Notes: generated from the letters alone by a model not told the origin. Positions 8,843 through 17,075 are shown, numbered from the stretch's first letter. The stretch is 48,613 nucleotides of DNA from Desulfovibrionaceae bacterium (GCA_022510785.1 JAFLSV010000013.1:1-48613); one strand, 5' to 3'. Numbers and translations are program-made.

Positions 8843-10311
8843 GCCGTATCACCCTCAGGCGGTATGGCCGCGCTTCGCGTGCCTTCCGGAGCCATGGCCG
8901 CGCCGCGCGCGCCTTCCGGAACCAAGGCCGCGCTTCGCGCGCCTTCCGGAACCAAGGCCGCGCTTCGCGCGACTTCCGGAGCCATGGTCGCGCCGCGCGC
9001 GACTTCCGGAACCATGGTCGCGCTTCGCGCGTCCTGCACCCTCTGTGCCTTGCCCTCGCCCCGGGGCAGCGAGCCCTTCTGCACCAGATCTACCCGGGGG
9101 CTTACCAGAATTTCGTCGCGCAGGCGCCGGGCAATGGATTCCTGAAGCTGGCGCAATACGCGCATGTCTTCCACAAAGGAGCTTTCGCGGATTTCCACCA
9201 GCACCCGCAGTCTCTCAAGCTCGCCCTCGTCTTCCAGGCGGATGAGGTAATTTTCCCCCACTTCGGGGAAGCTCATGAGCACCTGTTCAATCTGCATGGG
9301 GTAGATATTGACGCCCCTGAGGATGAACATGTCATCCGAGCGGCCCAGAATGCGGTCGATGCGGCGGTGCCGGCGTCCGCAGGCGCAGGGCCCGGGCAGA
9401 ATGCGGGTGAGATCGCGCGTGCGGTAGCGCAAGAGCGGCATGCCCTCGCGGGTGAGGGTGGTCATAACCAGTTCGCCCACCTCGCCGTCGGGCAGGCTGG
9501 CGCCGGTCTGCGGATCGACAATTTCCAGCAGGTAGGCGTCCTCCCAGATGTGCAGGCCGCTCTGGGCCTCGCACTCGATGCCCACGCCCGGCCCGTTCAT
9601 TTCCGACATGCCAAAGCTGTTGTATACCTTGAGGTCGAGCATGTCCTCGATGCGGCGGCGGGTTTCCTCGGTGTAGGGCTCGGCCCCCACCAGGGCGATG
9701 CGCAGGGGCAGGCTCCGGGGGTCTTCGCCTTCCTCGCGCAGCTGGGCGGCCACATGCAGGGCATAGGAGGGCAGGATGTGCAGCGCCGTCACCTGAAAAT
9801 CGCGGATCAGCTTGATTTGCCGGCGGGTATTGCCCGCCCCGGCGGGAATGGTCAAACAGCCCAGGCGCTCGGCCCCGTAGTGGATGCCAAGTCCCCCCGT
9901 GAACAGCCCGTAGCCGGACATGTTCTGAAACACATCCTCGCGGCGGATGCCCGTGGCGTACATGGAGCGGGCCATGAGCGCGGCCCAGGCGTCCAGATCC
10001 TTTTTTGTGTAGCAGATGGCCACCGGCGAGCCCGTGGTGCCGCTGGAGCAGTGCATGCGCACAAATTCGGAGCGGGGCACGCAGGCCAGCCCCTGCGGAT
10101 AGTTCGCCCGCAAATCGTCCTTGCTGGTGAAGGGCAGGCGGCGGATATCCTCCGGGCTGCGGATGGTTTCGGGCGTAAGGCCCGCCTCGGCCAGCCGCCG
10201 GGCGTACAAGGGCGTTCCGGCCGCCCGGCGCACCGTGTCGCGCAGGCGCTGCGCCTGGACGGCCTCGATCTCGTCACGGCTCCAGGTTTCGGCAATGTCG
10301 TAATAGTCCAT
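8839..10311 (-). CDS. paaK: phenylacetate-CoA ligase family protein with repetitive C-terminal tail
   Basis: This is an ANL-superfamily adenylate-forming ligase of the PaaK type, which activates an aryl acid with ATP and CoA. Residues 89-94 carry the AMP-binding loop (SSGTTG, then SPVAICYTKKDLDAW). Later motifs include YNSFGMSEMNGPGVG, LLRYRTRDLTRILPG and the C-terminal subdomain with GVNIYPMQIEQVL. Family homology ends near residue 425 (GEGKAQRV). About 65 residues follow, made of a ten-residue repeat, variants of MAPEGARSAA, encoded by a 30-bp DNA repeat. Sulfate reducers often carry several PaaK-like genes of unproven substrate, so phenylacetate should not be assumed. First gene of its operon; divergent from the ABC importer at 10622. 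Confidence 0.85.
   Translation of the reverse strand: MDYYDIAETWSRDEIEAVQAQRLRDTVRRAAGTPLYARRLAEAGLTPETIRSPEDIRRLPFTSKDDLRANYPQGLACVPRSEFVRMHCSSGTTGSPVAICYTKKDLDAWAALMARSMYATGIRREDVFQNMSGYGLFTGGLGIHYGAERLGCLTIPAGAGNTRRQIKLIRDFQVTALHILPSYALHVAAQLREEGEDPRSLPLRIALVGAEPYTEETRRRIEDMLDLKVYNSFGMSEMNGPGVGIECEAQSGLHIWEDAYLLEIVDPQTGASLPDGEVGELVMTTLTREGMPLLRYRTRDLTRILPGPCACGRRHRRIDRILGRSDDMFILRGVNIYPMQIEQVLMSFPEVGENYLIRLEDEGELERLRVLVEIRESSFVEDMRVLRQLQESIARRLRDEILVSPRVDLVQKGSLPRGEGKAQRVQDARSATMVPEVARGATMAPEVARSAALVPEGARSAALVPEGARGAAMAPEGTRSAAIPPEGDTA
8866..9030 (-). repeat. 30-bp in-frame tandem repeat in the paaK 3' end
   Basis: Five complete 30-bp units lie at 8881-8910, 8911-8940, 8941-8970, 8971-9000 and 9001-9030, with a partial unit before 8881. 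The unit on the plus strand alternates TTCCGGA, a variable ACCAAG or GCCATG, and GCGCTTCGCGCG. Units differ at a few positions. Because 30 is divisible by three, copy-number change adds or removes ten residues without a frameshift. Confidence 0.9.
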
Positions 10312-10621
10312 GGAATCCCCGCTGTTCCCGCATGGTGGCTGTGCCGCTCCCGCGCGCCATGGCGTCCCGCGCGGCCCCTCACGCCGGACGCCCGGGGGGC
10401 GCTTCCCCCGCGCGGCAGGGCGCGCCCGCGCCTCTTGTTGTACGCCCGCGGGCGCCGCTGTGGCAAGTGACCACGGCGGGCGCCGCCCGGCCGGAGGGCA
10501 ATCTTCCGCTGGTCATTTTTCAAAATCCGGGCTAGAATGCCATTTTACTGAGTTTGTTCAGTGTAAAAACCGTTCACAAGGCCTTTTTTTTCGGAAACCT
10601 CACATTTTTAAGGATACGACC
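10312..10621. other. divergent intergenic region between paaK and the ABC importer
   Basis: The part nearest paaK is G+C-rich with no clear element. From about 10514 the sequence turns A+T-rich and holds an imperfect inverted repeat at 10543-10568 (TTTTACTGA, and TCAGTGTAAAA) followed by a run of eight T residues. The ribosome binding site of the binding-protein gene (AAGGA) precedes 10622. Promoters for both directions must lie here, but I cannot assign a -35/-10 pair with confidence. Confidence 0.5.
10543..10568. promoter_or_regulatory. imperfect palindrome, possible operator
   Basis: TTTTACTGA and TCAGTGTAAAA are complementary apart from a 2-nt bulge, with six bases between. The element lies 54 nt before the binding-protein start codon, a suitable place for a regulator site. 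No regulator family is recognisable from it. Alternatively it forms an RNA hairpin in the leader. Confidence 0.3.
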
Positions 10622-11644
10622 ATGACGCCCTTTCCTGTCCTCCGGTACACGGCCCTGGCCCTTATTCTGAGTCTGAGCGCGGCCCGCGCGGCGGACGCTC
10701 CTTCGGCTCCGGCCGTCCCGCCCGCGCCGCTCTCCCTGAAAATAGGCGTCCTGCCCGCCGCGGACTCCATCCTTTTGCATGTGGCGGCGGACGAGGGACT
10801 CTTCGCGGCCCAGGGCCTCCATGTGGAGCTGGTTCCCTTCCTGAGCGCGCTGGAACTGGGCGCGGCCATGCGGGCCGGAGAGCTGGACGGCCACTTCGGG
10901 GACATCATTAATGTGCTCCTTCAGCGCGAGGCCGGAGTGGATCAGGCCATTGTGGCCACCAGCACCCGCTCACGGCCGTTTCAGCGCCATTTCGGGCTGG
11001 CGCTGTCGCCGCGTGTTCAGGCCCGGAGCCTGGCGGAACTTGAGGGGGCGGATATAGCCGTGGCCGGGGCCACCATCGTGGACTACCTGCTGGACAGGAT
11101 GCTGGACGAGCGGGGCCTGCCGCGCGATTTTTTCCGGCGGCAGGACATACGGCAGATTCCGGTGCGCCTGCAGATGCTGCTGTCCGGCCGGCTGAAGGCC
11201 GCCTTGCTGCCAGAGCCGCTGCTGACACTGGTGGAGACGGAAGGGGCGCGGATTGTGTGGGATGACCGGGGCCTCAGGACGCCGCTGGCCGTCATTGCCC
11301 TCACCCGCGCCCGGGCTGACGCCGGCACGGTGCGGCGCTTCCGCCTGGCCCTGGCCGGGGCCGCCCGCCGCATCGACGCCCGGCCCGCCGACTATGTTCC
11401 GCGAATGGTGGACAAGGGCCTGCTGCCCCGCGCGGCCCGCGACACGTACCGCATGGTGCGCTTCGGCGGCCCGGCGGGCCCGGCGGAAGCGGACAGCGGC
11501 GCGGGGGTGGATCAGGCCGGGTATCCCGACGCTCTGCCGCCCCTGCCCGAAGGGGCGGAGCTGGAGGATTTCGCGGCCTGGATGCGCCGGCAGGGCATGC
11601 TGAAAACAATGCCGGACACGCCCGCTGACCTGGTGGCGCCGTGA
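10622..11644 (+). CDS. ABC transporter substrate-binding protein, NitT/TauT (NMT1-like) family
   Basis: This is the periplasmic binding protein of a three-gene importer. It opens with a signal peptide (hydrophobic YTALALILSLSA, likely cleavage after AARA). The mature part begins LKIGVLPAADSILLHVAADE with GLFAAQGLHVELVPF following, the standard start of the SsuA/TauA/NMT1 fold; AMRAGELDGHFGDIINVLL and the DIAVAGATIVDYLL stretch match the hinge-lining segments. Relatives bind sulfonates, taurine, nitrate, pyrimidines or similar small molecules; the ligand here cannot be told. The start at 10622 has AAGGA upstream and gives a proper signal peptide, 340 residues in total. The stop overlaps the GTG of the ATPase gene (GTGA). 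Confidence 0.8.
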   Translation: MTPFPVLRYTALALILSLSAARAADAPSAPAVPPAPLSLKIGVLPAADSILLHVAADEGLFAAQGLHVELVPFLSALELGAAMRAGELDGHFGDIINVLLQREAGVDQAIVATSTRSRPFQRHFGLALSPRVQARSLAELEGADIAVAGATIVDYLLDRMLDERGLPRDFFRRQDIRQIPVRLQMLLSGRLKAALLPEPLLTLVETEGARIVWDDRGLRTPLAVIALTRARADAGTVRRFRLALAGAARRIDARPADYVPRMVDKGLLPRAARDTYRMVRFGGPAGPAEADSGAGVDQAGYPDALPPLPEGAELEDFAAWMRRQGMLKTMPDTPADLVAP

Positions 11645-12582
11645 GCGCGCCGGACGTTTCCGGAATCACGGGCGTCATGGGGCCGGCGGGGCTTGCGGAC
11701 GCGGCGGGCTCCCCGGGCCTTGGGGATGCTTCCGCGCGTCCGGCGCGCCGGGGCCTGGCCCTGCGGGTGACGAATCTGCGCCGGGATTACGGCCAGGGCC
11801 CGGTGCTGGACGGCCTGAGCTTTTGCCTGAACGCGGGGGATACCCTGTCCGTCCTCGGGCCGTCGGGCTGCGGCAAAAGCACGCTGCTCACCCTGCTGGC
11901 CGGGCTGGATCGCCCCGACGGGGGCGAAATACGGCTGGAGGCTGTTCCGCCGGACGGGCTTCGATCCTCCGTCATGTTTCAGGATTACGGGCTCTTTCCC
12001 TGGAAGACGGTGGAGGACAATGTGGCCCTGCCCCTGCGCCTGGCCGGACTGGGCCGGGCGGCCCGGCGGGAGAGGGTGGCCGCCGCGCTGGAGGAAATGG
12101 GCCTCGGCGGCCTCGGGCGGCGCTGGCCGGCCAGGCTTTCCGGCGGTCAGCGCCAGCGCGTGGCTCTGGCGCGGGCGCTCATCACCCGGCCCGATCTTCT
12201 GCTCATGGACGAGCCCTTTTCTTCGCTGGACGCCCTCACCCGCGCCCGCCTGCACGGCACCCTGCTCGATCTGTGGCGCCGGCGCCGGCCCATCTGCGTT
12301 CTGGTCACTCACAGCGTGGAAGAGGCCGCGCTGCTGGGCCGGTATATCATGGTGCTCAGCGCCCTGCCGGCCCGCGTGGTCGCGTGGCTGGGCAATCCCT
12401 GCTTTGGCGCGCCGCGCGCCGCTTCGCACCCGGGCTTTTTTGACCTGACCCGGCGGCTTCACGCCGCGCTGGCCGCCGGGGCCGCGCGGGCCGGCGCGAA
12501 GGACAGCTTCCGGGCTGATGGGACTTCCGGCGGGGCCGGCGGGGCCGCCGCCCATGCCGGGGACGGGCCATGCGCGCGCTGA
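11641..12582 (+). CDS. ABC transporter ATP-binding protein
   Basis: This is the cytoplasmic ATPase that powers the importer. It has Walker A (LGPSGCGKSTLLTLLAGL), the Q-loop (MFQDYGLFPWKTVEDN), the signature (LSGGQRQRVALARALI), Walker B (LLLMDEPFSSLD) and the switch His (VLVTHSVEEAALL). This set matches SsuB/TauB-type proteins of sulfonate and nitrate importers. Translation starts at GTG 11641, overlapping the stop of the binding-protein gene. An Ala/Gly/Arg-rich tail of about 50 residues, and a similar N-terminal stretch of about 35 residues, lie outside the domain. The 3' end overlaps the permease start by 13 nt. Confidence 0.9.
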   Translation: MSAPDVSGITGVMGPAGLADAAGSPGLGDASARPARRGLALRVTNLRRDYGQGPVLDGLSFCLNAGDTLSVLGPSGCGKSTLLTLLAGLDRPDGGEIRLEAVPPDGLRSSVMFQDYGLFPWKTVEDNVALPLRLAGLGRAARRERVAAALEEMGLGGLGRRWPARLSGGQRQRVALARALITRPDLLLMDEPFSSLDALTRARLHGTLLDLWRRRRPICVLVTHSVEEAALLGRYIMVLSALPARVVAWLGNPCFGAPRAASHPGFFDLTRRLHAALAAGAARAGAKDSFRADGTSGGAGGAAAHAGDGPCAR

Positions 12583-13322
12583 TCCGGTACGCTCCGGCCC
12601 TGGCGTTTCTGCTCCTGCTCTGGCAGCTGGGCTCCGCGGCTCTGGGAACTTTTCTGCTGCCGCCCCCCGTGGAGCTGCTGGGCCTGTTCGGCCGCTCCCT
12701 CCTGACCCGCCTTTTTTGGGAACACATGGGGGCCAGCGCCTGGCGGGCCGTGGCGGGTCTGGCTCTGGCCTGGGGCGCGGCCTTTCCGCTGGGGCTGGCC
12801 ATGGGCCATGCCCGCCGGGTGGATCGGGTGGCGGCCCCTCTGGTGTTTCTGACCTATCCCCTGCCCAAAATTGTGCTTCTGCCGTTCTTTCTGACCCTGT
12901 TCGGCCTGGGGGACGCGCCCAGAATTCTGCTCATCGCCCTCACCGCCGGCTATCAGATTCTGGTGGTGACCCGGGCCGCGGCGGCCCGGCTGGATCGGCG
13001 CTATGTGGATTCGTTCCGCTCCCTGGGCGGCTCAACCCGGGCTCTGGTGTGCCATGTGCTCGTGCCCGCCGCGCTGCCCGAGGCCCTCACCGCCCTTCGT
13101 CTGGCGTCGGGCACGGCGGTGGCCGTGCTGTTCATGGCCGAATCCTTCGCCACCCGGCGGGGGCTGGGCTTTATGATTATGGATGCCTGGGGCCGGGGCG
13201 ATCAGGCGGAAATGCTCTGCGCCATCCTGGCCATGAGCGCCCTGGGGGTCTTGCTGCATGAGGGATGCGGCGGCCTGGAGCGCCTGTTCTGCCGCTGGAA
13301 GCGCGTGGAAACAGGCCGCTGA
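12570..13322 (+). CDS. ABC transporter permease
   Basis: This is the inner-membrane channel subunit. Six or so hydrophobic segments are visible, starting with YAPALAFLLLLWQLGSAALG. The BPD_transp_1 coupling motif appears near residues 145-175 (RRYVDSFRSLGGSTRALVCH, then VLVPAALPEALTALRLASG), which docks on the ATPase. GLGFMIMDAW near the end is typical of SsuC/TauC permeases. The ATG lies inside the end of the ATPase gene, 13 nt of overlap, so the three importer genes are translationally coupled. It faces the DUF1786 gene, whose end is 72 nt away. Confidence 0.88.
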   Translation: MRALIRYAPALAFLLLLWQLGSAALGTFLLPPPVELLGLFGRSLLTRLFWEHMGASAWRAVAGLALAWGAAFPLGLAMGHARRVDRVAAPLVFLTYPLPKIVLLPFFLTLFGLGDAPRILLIALTAGYQILVVTRAAAARLDRRYVDSFRSLGGSTRALVCHVLVPAALPEALTALRLASGTAVAVLFMAESFATRRGLGFMIMDAWGRGDQAEMLCAILAMSALGVLLHEGCGGLERLFCRWKRVETGR

Positions 13323-13394
13323 GCCGTCCTGCGCCGTGCTCGCCGATCAGGCCGTTCCTGCCCCTGCCCGCGGGTTCGGCCGATTCGTGTTCCG

Positions 13395-14483
13395 TCAGTA
13401 TTCCTGCTTTTCGTCCTGCGCCGCGGCATGGCGCAGGGCCAGACCGTGCAGCAGGCCGTGGCAGCCGGCCAGCATCATATCGCCGTGGGGGGCGATGAAG
13501 GCGCCGTGCCCGGCCAGAAGCTCGCGGCGCGGCCCCAGGATGAAGGCGGGGCGGAAGCCCTCCGCCTCGGCGGGCAGATCCAGCATGACGCAGCCATGGC
13601 CGCCGGCGGCCCGCACCTGCTCGTCAGGCAGCCAGCCCCGGCGGAATTCGTCCAGATCCCGGAGCAGAGCCGCCGTGGTCACCAGGCCGGTGTGATGCTC
13701 GTACACGCCCAGAATGCGGCGCTGAAAAACCAGAAAAGCCACGGTGTGACTGTTGCCCGCGTTGACCACCAGCACGCCCTCGCCATCGCTGCGCCGCGCC
13801 ACCTCGGGGGTGCTCAGCGCGCCCAGCGCGGCGGCCGCGCCGCTGTCCGCCACGGGGCCCCCGCCGATGGCCCGGCCGAGGGCGGCCAGGCGGGTGCAGG
13901 GGGCCGGAGGCGTGTCATAAAGCCACAGCGCGGGGTCGCCGTGGGAGCTCAGCAGCAGGTCGTGCCACAGGCGAAAGCGTCCCTCGCGGTTGCCCGTGCC
14001 GGCATGGACGCCGTGATCCTGGGCGGCGGCGGTCACCAGGGCGGGCCGGGGCAGGCCGGCGCAGGCCAGAAGGGCGTTCCAGAAACCCGGATCATAGTCG
14101 GCCAGCAACACGGGGACAAAGCCCTCAGGCCGGTTTTCCGTGATGGTCACGCCCAGCTTCCGCACGCGCTCGGGGTCATCGTGCAGGGCGCTGGCGGCCT
14201 GTGGCGTGGCGGCCGCGGGCAGGCCCCGGGCCAGATGATCCTGAAGTGCGGGGGCAAAGCCGCCGCCCATGACCGGGCCGCAGAGCCACAGCGGCCGGCG
14301 CTCCTGGGTGAGGGCGCGCACACGGGCCGCCACCCCGAGGGCCGGGGTGGGCAGGACAAAGCGGGGCCAGTTTTCGGGCAGGCAGCCGGGCAGGGCAAGG
14401 AGCGCATCCTGGGTGCCGCTGCCGATATCCAGGGCCAGCACCGGGCCTTCCTGGTCAAGAAAAGCGGAAATCGCGGTGTTCAT
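13395..14483 (-). CDS. DUF1786 family protein
   Basis: The product (362 residues from the start at 14483) has two motifs like the phosphate loops of the actin/HSP70/sugar-kinase fold: VLALDIGSGTQDALL near the N-terminus and GVLVVNAGNSHTVAFLVFQR in the second half. This is the DUF1786 family, sometimes labelled in databases as a pyruvate formate-lyase activator-like protein, with no radical-SAM motif here to support that name. Function is unknown. GGAG precedes the chosen ATG; an upstream in-frame ATG at 14534 has no ribosome binding site. It is convergent with the ABC importer and single-gene; the A+T-rich island starts about 215 nt upstream. Confidence 0.75.
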   Translation of the reverse strand: MNTAISAFLDQEGPVLALDIGSGTQDALLALPGCLPENWPRFVLPTPALGVAARVRALTQERRPLWLCGPVMGGGFAPALQDHLARGLPAAATPQAASALHDDPERVRKLGVTITENRPEGFVPVLLADYDPGFWNALLACAGLPRPALVTAAAQDHGVHAGTGNREGRFRLWHDLLLSSHGDPALWLYDTPPAPCTRLAALGRAIGGGPVADSGAAAALGALSTPEVARRSDGEGVLVVNAGNSHTVAFLVFQRRILGVYEHHTGLVTTAALLRDLDEFRRGWLPDEQVRAAGGHGCVMLDLPAEAEGFRPAFILGPRRELLAGHGAFIAPHGDMMLAGCHGLLHGLALRHAAAQDEKQEY

Positions 14484-14698
14484 GGCTCCAGCATACCCGG
14501 CCCCGCCCTCCGGCGCAAATGGGAGATACCGCATGCGCCATCATGACAGTCTCGTTCGACGCGCGTGCCATCCTCCTCGGCCGACACCTTTTTCTTCGTG
14601 AGCGGACGGGCGCTTCCTCCTCTTTTGGCCTTACCCATCCCGCCTGCTGCAGGAAGGTCACAACACTCAGTGTGGCAATGAAAAATCTGCAAATATGA

Positions 14699-15097
14699 CT
14701 AAGTAAGATTAATATGAGCAATCTCCACATTTTGAATTAGTGGTGTGGTATATATTGATTCAATATTTTTTATTAAATTTTCATCTGAAATTTTACAAAT
14801 AAATTTAAATTTAACTTCAAAATCATAATATATATTCATTATTCTTATTTTCTTTTTAAGAATATTCATAGAAGTTATATATAACAATGACGGTGGAAAA
14901 TTTTGTTTGATTTGATTTTTTAATGAAGAATATCTGCCAATTGATATATTATCAAGTTCAGAATGTTTTGTATTTAATATATGTTGTATAGAATTCTTTT
15001 GTTCAAGATACGATGTGCTGAAATATGCTGTTTTGTTATGGGTATCACATTCCCATATTTTAGGAAATATATCTCTTAATGTAGTCATAATGATCAT
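14699..15097 (-). CDS. hypothetical protein of the A+T-rich island (132 aa)
   Basis: I do not recognise this family. The 132-residue product is soluble-looking, rich in Ile, Asn, Lys and Ser, with no membrane segment or signal peptide. The C-terminal half contains a likely beta strand-helix-strand pattern (IYYDFEVKFKFICKISDENL). AGGAG precedes the first ATG at 15097; a second ATG at 15088 is also possible. It lies 12 nt after the 214-aa gene, so the two are probably co-transcribed and may act together. Codon use is clearly foreign to the surrounding chromosome. It is a real gene on the evidence of its ribosome binding site, open length in A+T-rich DNA, and operon spacing. Confidence 0.65.
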   Translation of the reverse strand: MIIMTTLRDIFPKIWECDTHNKTAYFSTSYLEQKNSIQHILNTKHSELDNISIGRYSSLKNQIKQNFPPSLLYITSMNILKKKIRIMNIYYDFEVKFKFICKISDENLIKNIESIYTTPLIQNVEIAHINLT

Positions 15098-15109
15098 AAA
15101 TTTTTCTCC

Positions 15110-15754
15110 TTATGATAATTGAATATAGATATTATATTTTTGAGGAATAGATAGTTTTTTTAGTATATTAACCATATTCATAATATGATATCTTACATTA
15201 TATTTTACATCTACATAAAACCCATCAGCAACTTCACGAAACATACCATCGCTGCCATTGGCATCAGAAGGTTGCTTTGGTATGGAATTTACAAAAGCTT
15301 TTCCGGTTTTGTGAAAACGGATTGGTAAATTTTCTTTTTTCAGATCTCCATGAGTTATGAGAAACTTTACAAATAAGCAAGTTAATTCCGACCAATGCTT
15401 TACATCATAACTATATTGATCAATACACAATTTTTTTGGTTTTTTCTTTACCAGTTCAGACGTTTCCCATGTATATAACTCATTAATATTAAAAATAATT
15501 TTGACATTTTCCTTTTTTTTATTATATATTATTTCTTCTTGTGAAGAAGAGTGTTTATCAAGAAATTTTTTCTGCTTTTCTAAAGGGAGATTCTGATAAG
15601 TTTTTTTAATTTCATCAATAGCATTTTTAGATTTAATTTCTTGAATTTTTTTCTGTATATCATTGAGAAGTGTATCAGGATCGAATTTTTCCTGATTTAT
15701 TAAAAATGATACCTTTTCAAGCAGTTCTTCATAAACAACAGACGGTGCTTTCAT
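15110..15754 (-). CDS. hypothetical protein of the A+T-rich island (214 aa)
   Basis: The first 100 residues are Lys/Glu/Asn-rich and predicted helical or coiled-coil (LNDIQKKIQEIKSKNAIDEI). The last 110 residues resemble, from memory, a C-terminal domain often found on restriction or defence-associated proteins: KPKKLCIDQYSYDVKHWSEL, then a helix, LPIRF, DGFYVDVKYNVRYHIMNMVN and a final IYIQL strand. That match is by pattern only and needs a profile search. AGGAGG lies 6 nt before the ATG at 15754, so the start is well supported. It is the first gene of a two-gene unit. Composition is strongly A+T-rich and unlike neighbours. No catalytic motif is visible. Confidence 0.68.
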   Translation of the reverse strand: MKAPSVVYEELLEKVSFLINQEKFDPDTLLNDIQKKIQEIKSKNAIDEIKKTYQNLPLEKQKKFLDKHSSSQEEIIYNKKKENVKIIFNINELYTWETSELVKKKPKKLCIDQYSYDVKHWSELTCLFVKFLITHGDLKKENLPIRFHKTGKAFVNSIPKQPSDANGSDGMFREVADGFYVDVKYNVRYHIMNMVNILKKLSIPQKYNIYIQLS

Positions 15755-15890
15755 GGCAATCCTCCTGTGAAGGATAATAAATTATTTGTTTTTAAAAGTC
15801 AATACAGATGCCGTACTGGCTGTACCCACTTTCCACAAAGATGAAAAAGGATTTTCATGGAAAGAACGAAAGTTTTCGCGCGGCCGTCGC

Positions 15891-15919
15891 TTGATTCCGG
15901 CCCGGTGACCCGCTATGCT
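15891..15919 (+). promoter_or_regulatory. sigma-70-like promoter upstream of kdsD
   Basis: TTGATT at 15891-15896 and TATGCT at 15914-15919 are separated by 17 bp, each matching four of six consensus bases. The predicted start near 15926 lies upstream of both candidate kdsD start codons. It falls at the boundary where base composition returns to normal. Confidence 0.45.
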
Positions 15920-16044
15920 GAAGCCTCGCCTGTCCCAGCGAGGCAATCATGAGCCCGGCGCGGCGTTTCGCCCCGCCGGACAAGCCTGGAAAGGCGGCCC
16001 AGCGGATATGGCGGATACGGCGGAAACGATCCAACGGATACGGC

Positions 16045-17001
16045 ATGAAAGACAGTTCCCTTCCCCTGGCGCGGCGCGTGCTGTCCCAGCAGGCCGATGC
16101 CCTGAATCTTCTGGCGTCGCGGCTGGATGCGTCCTTTGACCAGGCGCTGGACTGCCTGCTGAACACAGCGGGCCGCGTGGCCGTCACCGGCATGGGCAAA
16201 AGCGGGCATGTGGCCGCCAAGGTGGCCGCCACCCTGGCTTCCACCGGCACGCCCGCCTATTTCATCCATCCGGCCGAGGCCAGCCACGGCGATCTGGGCA
16301 TGATGTCCGCGCGGGATGCGGTGCTGGCCTTTTCCAATTCCGGCGAAACAGCCGAACTTTCGGATATTGTCCTGTTTGCGGCGCGGCACGGGATGCCGGT
16401 GCTGGCCGTGACCAGAAACGCGGGCAGCTTTCTGGCGCGCCATGCGGATCATGTGCTGCTTGTGCCCGATGTGCCCGAGGCCTGTCCCATAGGCTGCGCC
16501 CCCACCACCTCCACCACCCTGCAGATGGCCCTGGGCGACGCTCTGGCCCTGGCGCTTCTGGAAGCGCGGGGCTTCCGGCCCGAGGACTTTCACGAGTTTC
16601 ACCCCGGCGGCTCCCTGGGCCGCGCCCTGCTGGTGGTGGGCGATATCATGCATGTGGGGGACGCCCTGCCCCTGACCCGGCCCGGCGATTCCATGAGTGA
16701 CGCCCTGGTGATCATGACCGGCAAGGGTTTTGGCTGCGTGGGCGTGCTGGAGGACGGGCGCCTGACGGGCATGATCACCGATGGCGACCTGCGCCGCCAC
16801 ATGGGGCCGGGCTTGCTTGCGCAGGCCGTGCGCGAGGTGATGAGCCCCCATCCCCTGACCCTGGAGCGCGACTGTCTGGCGGCCCGGGCCCTGGGCCTGC
16901 TCCAGCGGCGCGCCATCACCAATGCTTTTGTGGTGGACGGGGACGGGCGCCCGGTGGGCATCCTCAACGTGCACGATCTTCTGCGGGCCGGGGTACGCTG
17001 A
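16045..17001 (+). CDS. kdsD: arabinose-5-phosphate isomerase KdsD/KpsF
   Basis: This enzyme interconverts D-ribulose 5-phosphate and D-arabinose 5-phosphate, the first step towards Kdo for lipopolysaccharide. An SIS domain comes first (AVTGMGKSGHVAAKVAATLA, ASTGTPAYFIHPAEASHGDL, LAFSNSGETAEL), with the TTSTTLQMALGDALALALL segment closing it. Two CBS domains fill the C-terminal 120 residues (DIMHVGDALPLTRPGDSM and VMSPHPLTLERDCLAARALG). I chose the ATG at 16045 (318 residues) because the distance to GMGKSGH fits the family. An in-frame ATG at 15949 has a better ribosome binding site (GAGG) and would add 32 Arg-rich residues, so the start is uncertain. It is monocistronic, followed by hairpins. 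Confidence 0.9.
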   Translation: MKDSSLPLARRVLSQQADALNLLASRLDASFDQALDCLLNTAGRVAVTGMGKSGHVAAKVAATLASTGTPAYFIHPAEASHGDLGMMSARDAVLAFSNSGETAELSDIVLFAARHGMPVLAVTRNAGSFLARHADHVLLVPDVPEACPIGCAPTTSTTLQMALGDALALALLEARGFRPEDFHEFHPGGSLGRALLVVGDIMHVGDALPLTRPGDSMSDALVIMTGKGFGCVGVLEDGRLTGMITDGDLRRHMGPGLLAQAVREVMSPHPLTLERDCLAARALGLLQRRAITNAFVVDGDGRPVGILNVHDLLRAGVR

Positions 17002-17010
17002 GGCCTGAGA

Positions 17011-17075
17011 GGCAAGGCCGGGCCTTGCCGGGCTTAAATGCCGGGCGGCGCGCACCGGGTGAGTGCGCGCCGCCC
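17011..17075. terminator. two hairpins between kdsD and the fliF operon
   Basis: A 7-bp stem GGCAAGG/CCTTGCC (17011-17029) is followed by a perfect 13-bp stem at 17043-17055 and 17063-17075 (GGGCGGCGCGCAC pairing with GTGCGCGCCGCCC, 7-nt loop). They lie between two converging genes, so they could end transcripts from both sides. Neither has a strong U-run. Confidence 0.55.

Larger units (their letters stand above)
14690..15840. other. A+T-rich island with two genes, probable horizontal acquisition
   Basis: Base composition changes abruptly near 14690 and returns to the G+C-rich norm near 15880. Inside, both genes use AAA, AAT, ATA and TTT codons that neighbours avoid. No integrase, transposase, tRNA or flanking direct repeat is visible. 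The two minus-strand genes at 14699-15754 account for nearly all of it, with only 12 nt between them. Confidence 0.85.

Noticed and set aside
14690..15840. Insertion sequence or prophage remnant
   Set aside because: No transposase, integrase, terminal inverted repeats or phage genes could be seen.
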